Below are positions 1 to 5,781 of a stretch of DNA of 8,530 nt, piece by piece. Source of the DNA: Nitrospirae bacterium CG2_30_53_67. GTDB lineage: Bacteria > CG2-30-53-67. The DNA lies in the NCBI GenBank assembly GCA_001873285.1, contig MNYV01000085.1, forward strand, positions 1-8,530, read 5' to 3'. A program made the position numbers and the translations under genes. The first letter of the stretch is position 1, and every line of letters starts with the position of its first letter. Under the pieces are notes generated by a model, which worked only from the letters and a program-made list of their open reading frames with translations, was not told the origin of the DNA and did not search any database.

Positions 1-122
1 TCTTCTTCTATGGCCTCAAGGTAGCGGTAGCTGACCTTGGTTTCATCAGAGATCTCTCTTAACGAGATCTCTCTCAGTTCCCGCTCTCTTTTCAGGTACT
101 CGCCGAAAGAAGTCATTTCCAT
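1..122 (-). CDS. RodZ-like helix-turn-helix protein, N-terminal fragment
   Basis: Only the first 40 or so codons are in the window; the rest lies beyond base 1. The reading starts MEMTSFGEYLKRERELREIS and continues with LREISDETKVSYRYLEAIEE. This is the pattern of the HTH_25 (Xre-like) domain at the N terminus of RodZ-type proteins: FGEYLK-RE, then ISL-EI---TK, then YL-A-E. In the RodZ family this cytoplasmic domain binds MreB and is followed by a single membrane segment and a periplasmic part; neither can be seen here. I chose the ATG at 120-122 over the one at 114-116 because an AAGGA ribosome site lies 9 bases upstream of the first. The next gene upstream in transcription is a PilF-like TPR lipoprotein. 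That order recalls pilF-rodZ-ispG in Pseudomonas-type genomes and supports the RodZ reading over a generic regulator. A 283-base repeat-rich spacer separates the two genes, and I see no convincing promoter in it. Confidence 0.8.
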   Translation of the reverse strand, partial: MEMTSFGEYLKRERELREISLREISDETKVSYRYLEAIEE

Positions 123-200
123 GCTTTGTATTCCTTGATACCGGATCTGTGATTGATATTCGGTTCTTCTCCTCTACGAGCCATCGGCCATTTAGTGGGT

Positions 201-290
201 AAAAAGGGGCCGAGGATTCCAGGGGTCAAGGATTCAAGTGAACCCCGTTAGAGAGACGAACTCTCTAAGGGGGTGAAATACTGGCCCCTT
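201..290 (-). terminator. Possible long-range terminator after the TPR gene
   Basis: On the minus strand, downstream of the TPR gene stop, AAGGGGCC (290 to 283) can pair with GGCCCCTT (211 to 204). The second arm runs directly into a T5 tract (205 to 201). The enclosed 70 bases contain their own hairpin (243-273), so the loop is not simply open. GC-rich arms ending in a T run fit an intrinsic terminator or attenuator between the TPR gene and the RodZ-like gene. The weak points are the long enclosed region and many alternative GGGG partners in the adjacent tandem repeat. Confidence 0.4.
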
Positions 291-369
291 GACCCCTTGA
301 CCCCTTGACCCCTTGACCCCTTGACCCCTTGGCCCCTTGACCCCTTGGCCCCTTGAATCCTTGACCCCT
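221..369. repeat. 18-bp inverted repeat flanking the spacer (221-238 and 352-369)
   Basis: The sequence AGGGGTCAAGGATTCAAG at 221-238 is the exact reverse complement of 352-369, which lies inside the tandem repeat array. The left arm therefore belongs to the same repeat family as the array but in opposite orientation. The two copies bracket the hairpin at 243-273. A transcript through the region could fold as a large stem. Exact 18-base identity is unlikely by chance and suggests duplication and inversion of the repeat unit, or a REP-like element. Confidence 0.75.
243..273. repeat. Hairpin: 8-bp stem, 5-base loop, extended by four C-G pairs
   Basis: TTAGAGAG (248-255) pairs perfectly with CTCTCTAA (261-268) across the loop ACGAA. 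After one G/G mismatch (247 and 269), CCCC (243-246) pairs with GGGG (270-273). No T run follows directly on either strand, so by itself it is not a textbook intrinsic terminator. It sits at the centre of the inverted repeat described for 221-369 and probably nucleates folding of the larger structure. Confidence 0.7.
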
Positions 370-376
370 TGAACCC
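283..376. repeat. Tandem array of an 8-bp unit, about 12 copies, G-quadruplex prone
   Basis: The plus-strand unit is GACCCCTT, with variants GGCCCCTT (283, 331, 347), GAATCCTT (355) and a final partial GAACCC (371-376). Period 8 holds without slippage from 283 to the end. On the minus strand, which is the sense strand of the flanking genes, this gives nine consecutive GGGG runs separated by four-base TCAA or CCAA loops, plus a tenth after the degenerate unit. That is enough for two four-tetrad G-quadruplexes. The array begins about 30 bases after the TPR gene stop. Period 8 is not a multiple of 3 and no reading frame covers it, so it is a non-coding repeat. Copy number is likely to vary between strains. 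Confidence 0.9.
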
Positions 377-405
377 GTCTGTTTTCACGTACTCTTCACC
401 GGGAC

Positions 406-1203
406 TTATTGCAAGAGATCCAGATAGGTTGAAGCGTCCTCCGTCAACTTACTGTTGGGAGCAAGCTGTGTGACTGCTTGAAAATGAATCGATGCTTCAT
501 TCGCGTCTCCATTCTTGAAATAGGAAAGGGCCAGCCAATAGTGAAAATAGGCCAGGCTCAGGTCATTGACCGGGTCATTTTCCACCTTGGGATGCTTCTG
601 AATCGCATTGCTTAAAATCTGAACCGCTTTTTCAATCTGGTTGTTCTGATAGTAGAGCCTCCCAAGGTCAAGGTAGGCTCGCATCAGGTTAGGGTCCTGA
701 TGCACGGCTTCCAGGAGAGACGACTCGGCCTCCTTGATATTCCCGGTCTTTTCGTAACACAACCCGATGTTATGGAGGGCCTTGGCCGGTGTTTCATAAA
801 AAGGATTCTCCAGGGCCTTTCGGTATTGTTCAATCGCCTCAGCATACTTTTCCTGACGGGCATAGAGGCTGCCGAGATTGACATAGGATTTGGAGTAATC
901 CTTTTGCAGGGAGATGGCCTTCTTGTATTCCTTTTCGGCCTCATCGAATCGTTCCATATAATAAAAGACGATTCCCTTGGCATCGTGTATCCTCGGATCA
1001 TCAGCCTGTAAAGATTCGGCCTTGCGGAACTCAATCAGGGCATTCTGGTAGTCCCCTTCATCCAAGTGCTGTACACCGAGCTGATAATAGGCATTCGCCG
1101 ATTTCTTCTGCGACTCTTTCTTCTGGTTGAGCCCGGCACAGGACGGCATGAGCATAAGGACTGAAAAGAGCAGGATCCTAAAAAGCGTTTTCTTCCTATC
1201 CAT
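406..1203 (-). CDS. TPR lipoprotein, PilF/PilW-like (265 aa)
   Basis: The protein begins with a basic N terminus (MDRKK), a hydrophobic stretch at residues 6-19 and then MPSC with Cys22. This fits a type II signal peptide with a slightly atypical lipobox, so a lipid-anchored envelope protein is expected. The rest, from about residue 37 to 250, is about six tetratricopeptide repeats with the usual W/Y-LG---Y and A---Y--A spacing, for example YYQLGVQHLDEGDYQNALIEF and YVNLGSLYARQEKYAEAIEQY read as overlapping helical pairs. Known relatives (PilF/PilW, Tgl) help assemble the outer-membrane secretin of type IV pili. The next gene is RodZ-like, an order seen with pilF elsewhere. The start is well defined: its ATG directly abuts the TGA of the upstream PfkB kinase, with GAGGA 7 bases before it, so the two genes should be translated together. 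The TPR fold is certain; the pilus role is inferred from length, lipobox and neighbour. Confidence 0.85.
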   Translation of the reverse strand: MDRKKTLFRILLFSVLMLMPSCAGLNQKKESQKKSANAYYQLGVQHLDEGDYQNALIEFRKAESLQADDPRIHDAKGIVFYYMERFDEAEKEYKKAISLQKDYSKSYVNLGSLYARQEKYAEAIEQYRKALENPFYETPAKALHNIGLCYEKTGNIKEAESSLLEAVHQDPNLMRAYLDLGRLYYQNNQIEKAVQILSNAIQKHPKVENDPVNDLSLAYFHYWLALSYFKNGDANEASIHFQAVTQLAPNSKLTEDASTYLDLLQ

Positions 1204-2112
1204 TCAGATATCCTCAAAATGGGTCAGATCCTTGAACATCCTGAAACGCCGCTCGATCTCTTTATACTTCAGACTCCGCAGCCGGTTGATACTGAAATCC
1301 TCCACATTAAATGAAGCCATGACGCTGCCGAATATCATGGCCCGGCGGAGCGTCTCTTCATTGACGTTCTGTACATTGGACAGATACCCCATGAACCCTC
1401 CGGCAAAAGAGTCTCCTGCGCCGGTCGGATCGAAGACCGTCTCCAACGGATAGGCCGGCGCCGAAAAGATGCTTGCGCCGTTGAACATCAGGGCGCCGTA
1501 TTCCCCCCGCTTGATGATGAGTATCTTAGGCCCATATGAGAGAATTTTTCGGGCGGCTTTGACCAGATTGGCCTCTTCAGTCAACTGCCTGGCTTCTCCG
1601 TCGTTGATGGTCAGGATGTTCACTTTTTTCAGGACTTCCATCAGGGCTTCCCGTTTGCGTCCTATCCAGAAGTTCATGGTGTCCATACCCACAAAGTCCG
1701 GACTCTTCACCTGTTGCAGCACGGACCATTGAAGTTCGGGATCGATATTGGCCAGAAACACGTATTCGGCATCCCGGTATGAATCCGGGATCTCAGGGGT
1801 GAAGTTTTCAAAGACATTGAGGTGGGTCTCCAGGGTATGGGCCTCGTTGAGTTCAAAGGAATACTCCCCCTTCCATCGAAAGGTTTTCCCATCAACCCTT
1901 TGCAGACCCTGCGTATCCACATTTCTGGTGTTGAGGAATGCGATCTCGTGTTCGGGAAAATCCTTTCCGACCACGGCCACCAGATTGATGTCATTGAAGA
2001 AACCCGCGGACAAAGAAAAATAGACGGCCGATCCGCCTATCGCCTCTTCCACTTTCCCGAACGGGGTTTTGACCGAATCAAAGGCAATGGATCCTACGAC
2101 AAGAAGACTCAT
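1204..2112 (-). CDS. PfkB-family carbohydrate/nucleoside kinase (302 aa)
   Basis: This is an ATP-dependent sugar or nucleoside kinase of the ribokinase/PfkB family. It opens with VVGSIAFDSV and has the sugar-side GG motif at residues 26-27 (GGSAVYF). The conserved N-DGEA region lies at 170-174, a strand ending IIKRGEYG at 199-206, and PfkB signature 2, DPTGAGDSFAGGF, at 228-240 with catalytic Asp234 and the GAGD anion hole. The length is normal for the family. It lies 12 bases downstream of methylthioadenosine phosphorylase. The phosphorylase yields adenine and an already phosphorylated sugar, so a kinase acting on adenosine or a related purine nucleoside makes more sense than one acting on methylthioribose. 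Substrate cannot be read from the sequence. An AGG just before the ATG is a poor ribosome site; GGA about 10 bases upstream is more likely, with coupling to the preceding gene. Confidence 0.85.
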   Translation of the reverse strand: MSLLVVGSIAFDSVKTPFGKVEEAIGGSAVYFSLSAGFFNDINLVAVVGKDFPEHEIAFLNTRNVDTQGLQRVDGKTFRWKGEYSFELNEAHTLETHLNVFENFTPEIPDSYRDAEYVFLANIDPELQWSVLQQVKSPDFVGMDTMNFWIGRKREALMEVLKKVNILTINDGEARQLTEEANLVKAARKILSYGPKILIIKRGEYGALMFNGASIFSAPAYPLETVFDPTGAGDSFAGGFMGYLSNVQNVNEETLRRAMIFGSVMASFNVEDFSINRLRSLKYKEIERRFRMFKDLTHFEDI

Positions 2113-2124
2113 CCTTTACGCATC

Positions 2125-2976
2125 CTATAAGAGAAACTCAAGCCGTCTCCGTGTCTCTTCGGGGAAACGGGACGGATCCGTGAGGATGGCCCCCTTCACG
2201 GCATCCCTGCACCTGCAACTCGTCTGCAGAATCTCCCCGGAAAGAGAGAGCCGGATCATCTCCTTGGCCTTGGCCACGTTGTTCCGCAGGATCGAAAGCA
2301 CGGCATCCGCGCTCACGCCCTCCTCTTCCGTGTGCCAGCAGTCATAATCCGTTGAAAGGGCCAGGGTCGCATAACAGATCCCAGCCTCCCGGGCGAGCTT
2401 GGCCTCGGTCACATTGGTCATTCCGATCACATCCACGCCCCAGCTCCGGAAAATTTTGGATTCAGCCCGTGTGGAGAACTGAGGGCCTTCAATACAGAGG
2501 TAGGTCCCCCCTTCATGGATCTTAGCGCCGGCCCGCTTCCCCGCCCGAATGAGAATGCCGCAGAGATCCCTGCATACCGGATCGGCCATGGCCACGTGCC
2601 CCGCAATCCCATCGCCGAAGAACGTGCTGACGCGCTTCTTTGTATGATCGAAGAACTGGTCCGGGATCACGATGTCACCCGGTGCGATCTCTTCCTTCAT
2701 GCTCCCCACCGCGCTCACTGAGATGATCCTCCGGACCCCGAGTTTTTTCATGGCATAGATATTGGCCCTAAAATTGATGTCGGAGGGGAGGATGCGATGC
2801 CCCCTGCCATGCCGCGGCAGGAATGCGACCCCGATGCCGTTCAGTTTTCCCACGTGGAACAGATCCGATGGATCCCCGAAGGGAGTGCTGACGGCAGCCT
2901 CCCGGAGCCCTTCGATCCCCTGGATTTCGTAAAGCCCGCTCCCGCCGATCACGCCGATCTCAATGGCTTCCGGCAT
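2125..2976 (-). CDS. mtnP: S-methyl-5'-thioadenosine phosphorylase (283 aa)
   Basis: The enzyme splits 5'-methylthioadenosine with phosphate into adenine and 5-methylthioribose 1-phosphate. It recycles the by-product of polyamine synthesis and radical-SAM or quorum-signal chemistry in the cytosol. The sequence is a complete PNP/MTAP family 2 protein. It has the phosphate-site loop IGGSGLY at 10-16, LPRHGRGH at 53-60 (phosphate-binding Arg55/His56), SAVGSM at 88-93, and the family signature GMTNVTEAKLARE at 185-197 with the ribose-contacting Met186. STDYDCW follows at 208-214. The Asp residues in STDYD fit recognition of the 6-amino group of adenine rather than the Asn found in hypoxanthine/guanine enzymes, so MTAP is favoured over PNP. 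The ATG has a strong GGAGG (2981-2985) four bases upstream and its own promoter candidate at 3000-3028. It is therefore probably the first gene of an operon with the PfkB kinase and TPR lipoprotein. No missing residues noted. Confidence 0.93.
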   Translation of the reverse strand: MPEAIEIGVIGGSGLYEIQGIEGLREAAVSTPFGDPSDLFHVGKLNGIGVAFLPRHGRGHRILPSDINFRANIYAMKKLGVRRIISVSAVGSMKEEIAPGDIVIPDQFFDHTKKRVSTFFGDGIAGHVAMADPVCRDLCGILIRAGKRAGAKIHEGGTYLCIEGPQFSTRAESKIFRSWGVDVIGMTNVTEAKLAREAGICYATLALSTDYDCWHTEEEGVSADAVLSILRNNVAKAKEMIRLSLSGEILQTSCRCRDAVKGAILTDPSRFPEETRRRLEFLL

Positions 2977-2999
2977 ATCTCCTCCAAAAAAACGGCGTT

Positions 3000-3028
3000 A
3001 TCCTATCATCCGAATCTCGTCCAGTCAA
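3000..3028 (-). promoter_or_regulatory. Sigma-70 promoter for the mtnP operon
   Basis: On the minus strand, TTGACT (3028-3023) and TAGGAT (3005-3000) are separated by exactly 17 bases. The -10 box is preceded by TGA, giving an extended TGn element. The -35 matches five of six consensus bases and the -10 four of six. Transcription would start near 2993, leaving a leader of about 17 bases that contains a T7 run and the GGAGG ribosome site. The short leader leaves no room for a riboswitch. Confidence 0.7.
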
Positions 3029-3037
3029 GACATTTAG

Positions 3038-3047
3038 TCTCATGAGA
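3038..3047. promoter_or_regulatory. 10-bp palindrome just upstream of the mtnP -35 box
   Basis: TCTCATGAGA is a perfect palindrome ending 10 bases before the TTGACT box. Position and symmetry suit a dimeric regulator acting at this promoter, either an activator or a repressor reaching over the -35. It resembles no operator I can name. A 10-bp palindrome can also occur by chance. Confidence 0.3.
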
Positions 3048-3081
3048 TGGTGTTGATTTGTTCATTTTGGCAGATCCCCAG

Positions 3082-3126
3082 TGAACCAGTTCAGTTACCG
3101 TGGTTTCCGGAGGCGCCAGGAAACGG
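3082..3126. other. Two dyads in the nramp-mtnP intergenic region
   Basis: TGAACCAGTTCA (3082-3093) is a 5-bp inverted repeat with a two-base centre. Next to it, GTTTCC-type arms (3103-3108 with 3119-3124) enclose a 10-base loop containing GGCGCC, with two more G-C pairs outside. They lie 50-150 bases after the NRAMP-like gene stop and upstream of the mtnP promoter. No T run follows on the minus strand, so I do not call an intrinsic terminator. They could help end the upstream transcript by another route or bind a regulator. The rest of the 199-base gap (2977-3175) shows nothing else I recognise. Confidence 0.3.
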
Positions 3127-3175
3127 ATAGGAGTGCCCCAGGTGACGGAGCAACTGCTCACATATGACAAACTCG

Positions 3176-4423
3176 TTAACCCGGGACGCACATGAAAAAC
3201 AGCAGGGCCAGAGAGAGGACGATCATCAGGATCACGGTCAGCCATGCCGCCATATTATAGACCCTGGAATTGACGAACTCCCCCATGAGACGCTTGTTGT
3301 TCACGAGGCGAAGCATCAGGATCAGGACAAACGGCAGGAGCAGGCCATTGGCCACCTGGGAGAAAAACATGATCTTCACCAGGGAGATATTGGGGATCAG
3401 GATGAAGACGGCCCCCAGGATGATAATGCCGGTGTAGAGGGAATAGAACTGCGGCGCCTCCCGGAAATGCTTGTTGACCCCCAGTTCCCACCCCATGCCT
3501 TCGCAGACCGAATAGGCCGTGGAAAGGGGGAGGATGGAAGCGGCAAACAGGGAGGCGTTGAAAAGCCCGAACGCAAAGAGCATATAACAATAATCGCCTG
3601 CCAGGGGCTTTAAGGCCAGGGCCGCGTCCTTGGCCGTCTCCACCATAATGCCGTGTTTGAAGAGGGTGCCGGCACAAACCACGATGATAAAAAAAGCCAC
3701 GATGTTGACGATAAAGGCGCCGATGATGACATCGAGACGGTGATAGGCGTACTCCTTGAGCTTGATCCCCTTCTCCACAACCGATGCCTGCTGATAAAAC
3801 TGCATCCAGGGCGCGATCGTGGTCCCGATCAGGCCGATCAGCATGACCAGGTAGACCTTGTTCATGTGCAATTGCGGCCGGACCGTCTGCCTGGCGACCT
3901 CGGACCAGTCCGGCCTGGTGACAAAACCTGAAATAATGTAGGAGAGATAAAAGATGCACGCCACCAGGAAGACCTTTTCCACGGATTTATAATTCCCCTT
4001 GACCACCAGCCACCAGACGAACAGGGCACAGAGGATGATGAGCACGGACCTTCTGATCCCGAAGAGGTCCGCGCTGGCTGCGATGCCCGCGAATTCCGCC
4101 ATGACGTTGCCGATGTTGGCCACGATCAGGACGACCATGGCATAAAAAGTGACCTTGACCCCCATTTCCTCCCGGATCAGGTCCGCAAGCCCCTTGCCTG
4201 TGACCACGGCCATGCGGCTCGCCATCTCCTGTACCACGATCAGGACAAAGATGATCGGGATGAAAGACCAGAGCAGGGAGTAGCCGAAATGCGCGCCGGC
4301 CACGGTATAGGTGGCGATGCCGCCGGCATCATTGTCCACGTTGGCCGTGATGATGCCGGGCCCCATGACTGAGATGAATATCCGGATCTTTTTCAGTATG
4401 GATTTGGTCCTGGTGTTCAGCAT
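3176..4423 (-). CDS. NRAMP-superfamily divalent cation transporter, divergent metal site (415 aa)
   Basis: This is an integral membrane protein with about eleven hydrophobic helices and the NRAMP/SLC11 (LeuT-fold) layout. TM1 reads GPGIITANVDNDAGGIATY (21-39), followed by AGAHFGYSLLW (42-52), TM3 with the N---E-AG-A pattern (105-115), and TM6 GTTIAPWMQFYQQAS (200-214). Against Mn/Fe carriers such as MntH, the TM1 motif DPGN is replaced by DAGG (32-35) and the TM6 motif MPH by APW (204-206). The aspartate is kept, but the metal-binding Asn and Met are lost. Loss of that Met is consistent with the NRAMP-related magnesium transporters (NRMT) rather than transition-metal carriers. The gene starts three bases after the stop of a PRC/MgtE_N/CBS protein, with GAGGAAG 15 bases upstream, so it is probably translationally coupled. 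Family: very sure. Mg2+ as substrate: inferred from motifs and neighbour; Mn2+ or Fe2+ remain possible. Confidence 0.88.
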   Translation of the reverse strand: MLNTRTKSILKKIRIFISVMGPGIITANVDNDAGGIATYTVAGAHFGYSLLWSFIPIIFVLIVVQEMASRMAVVTGKGLADLIREEMGVKVTFYAMVVLIVANIGNVMAEFAGIAASADLFGIRRSVLIILCALFVWWLVVKGNYKSVEKVFLVACIFYLSYIISGFVTRPDWSEVARQTVRPQLHMNKVYLVMLIGLIGTTIAPWMQFYQQASVVEKGIKLKEYAYHRLDVIIGAFIVNIVAFFIIVVCAGTLFKHGIMVETAKDAALALKPLAGDYCYMLFAFGLFNASLFAASILPLSTAYSVCEGMGWELGVNKHFREAPQFYSLYTGIIILGAVFILIPNISLVKIMFFSQVANGLLLPFVLILMLRLVNNKRLMGEFVNSRVYNMAAWLTVILMIVLSLALLFFMCVPG

Positions 4424-4426
4424 ATT

Positions 4427-5746
4427 TTAAAGCTGTATCTTCCTCTTGGCCCTTCGCCATGCAATCGCAACCAGCCGGCTGAAGATGTCATCCATGGTGA
4501 TAATGCCGATCAGAATATTGGACGCATCCACCACAGGCACGGCGTTGACCTTGTATTTGTCCATCAGAAGCGCAATCCGCTTCACATCATCCTCGACATG
4601 AATCTTGACGGTCTTTTTCAAAGCGGCCTTCATCACTTCGTCGGGAGGGTCGGCGGTGATCAGGCGGCGAAGTACGGTGGAGCCTGCAAGATGGTTCTCT
4701 TTATCCACAATAAAAATATTATGGATGGTTTCGGCCTTCAGCGTTTTTTCCTTGACGATCTTGAGCGCCTGTTCAATGGTCGCCGTATCCGGTACGGCGA
4801 TATATTCGGTGGTCATCAGGCCTCCGGCAGACTCCTCGGAGTAGCCGAGAAGCTTTGAGAGCATCTTGGCGTTCTTGGATTCCATCAGGCCGAGTATCTT
4901 GTTCACCGTCCCCTCCGGCAGATCGCCCAGAAAATCCGCCGCTTCATCCTTGGGTATGTTATTCAATATCTCGACCGCCTCCTTTTCGGACAGATCCTCC
5001 AGAAGAGACTTCTGCTCTTTGAAATCCAGGGCGGCGAAGAGCCGGCTCTTGGTATGGAGATCCAGGACCTTGAACAAGGCGAGCCTGTCCTGCGGGGCGA
5101 GATCCAGCATGATTTCGCTCAAGTCCGCGGCCGGAATTTCCCTGAGCATCTTCTGGGAAACGTCAACCTTGATCGTCTTGCTCACGGGGTTGATGGAGAG
5201 GGGCTGGATATGTTTCCAGGTGATGAAACTCGGCTTATTCAGGTATTCCGAATTTTTATTGAAGATCCTGACCAGCGGGTCGAGGAATTTTTCCAAACCC
5301 AGCCTCCGGACAATCCCTCTCAAACCGATGTCCACGTGCGCCACAACCAGATCCTGTTTGGCCTGAAGAAACTGGATATCGTTGACACGGATGACATTCT
5401 GGTTGTTGGTATCGACCACCTGCTGGTCCAGAATGTCCTGACGGATGGAAAGATCGCTGTGGTTGTTGATGGATGAAGAAAATTTCAGATCAGAAGCCGG
5501 GAGGTTCAGCCGGATGACGTGTTGGGTTATCTCAGAGATCCCGCTCCAGTCCACCGAAGCCCAGGATTTATGGAATCCCCCGGCCTCGACAATCAGGGTC
5601 TTGGACCTTGCGTACTTCCCCAGCGGCTCGATGATGATATCATGCAGAACCCCCTGAGGTTGATTGTCCTTATCAAAGACTCTCGCGCCCTGAAGCTCCG
5701 AGAAATAAACAAACATGAAATTGGGCTTCTGATTTTCAAGGGCCAT
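4427..5746 (-). CDS. Soluble PRC-barrel / MgtE_N / CBS-pair protein (439 aa)
   Basis: The domains in order are as follows. A PRC-barrel-like segment at about 12-80 includes SELQGARVFDKDNQPQGVLHD. A second PRC-like segment at about 100-185 includes DILDQQVVDTNNQNVIRVND. An MgtE_N helical domain at about 200-300 has repeated short helices such as LSEKEAVEILNNIPKDEAA. A CBS pair follows at about 305-428, entered by GYSEESAGGLMTTEYIAVP, which is the characteristic MgtE junction. In MgtE channels MgtE_N and the CBS pair form the cytosolic Mg2+ sensor that closes the pore. Here the five-helix membrane domain is absent: the protein ends RRAKRKIQL after CBS2 and has no hydrophobic helix. The very next gene is an NRAMP-like carrier, so I infer this protein gates or senses for that carrier. 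The start is the ATG at 5744-5746; its ribosome site is weak. A promoter candidate lies at 5864-5892. Domain calls are strong; the regulatory partnership is inference. Confidence 0.85.
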   Translation of the reverse strand: MALENQKPNFMFVYFSELQGARVFDKDNQPQGVLHDIIIEPLGKYARSKTLIVEAGGFHKSWASVDWSGISEITQHVIRLNLPASDLKFSSSINNHSDLSIRQDILDQQVVDTNNQNVIRVNDIQFLQAKQDLVVAHVDIGLRGIVRRLGLEKFLDPLVRIFNKNSEYLNKPSFITWKHIQPLSINPVSKTIKVDVSQKMLREIPAADLSEIMLDLAPQDRLALFKVLDLHTKSRLFAALDFKEQKSLLEDLSEKEAVEILNNIPKDEAADFLGDLPEGTVNKILGLMESKNAKMLSKLLGYSEESAGGLMTTEYIAVPDTATIEQALKIVKEKTLKAETIHNIFIVDKENHLAGSTVLRRLITADPPDEVMKAALKKTVKIHVEDDVKRIALLMDKYKVNAVPVVDASNILIGIITMDDIFSRLVAIAWRRAKRKIQL

Positions 5747-5781
5747 GGATCACTCTTATTCATTTCCTGAGAAGGTTTTAC

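Noticed and set aside
49-74. Direct repeat GAGATCTCTCT at 49-59 and 64-74
   Set aside because: Offset is 15 bases and it encodes the repeated REIS in the HTH domain; explained by amino-acid sequence.
283-376. CRISPR array
   Set aside because: The unit is 8 bp with no spacers; it is a simple tandem repeat.
2986-2992. T7 run on the minus strand before mtnP as a terminator
   Set aside because: No GC-rich stem of useful length precedes it; it lies in the short leader between promoter and ribosome site.
3006-3245. 79-codon minus-strand frame running from the NRAMP-like gene through the intergenic region
   Set aside because: It starts inside the carrier gene without a ribosome site, runs over the mtnP -35 box, and shows no recognisable domain.
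3164-3613. 149-codon open frame on the plus strand inside the NRAMP-like gene
   Set aside because: Its composition (many D, Q, H, E, G) is what antisense of membrane-helix codons yields; the minus strand is clearly the coding one.
3255-3959. 234-codon open frame on the minus strand, other frame of the NRAMP-like gene
   Set aside because: Rich in H, R, G and P with no domain; a shadow of the true frame, which carries the NRAMP motifs.
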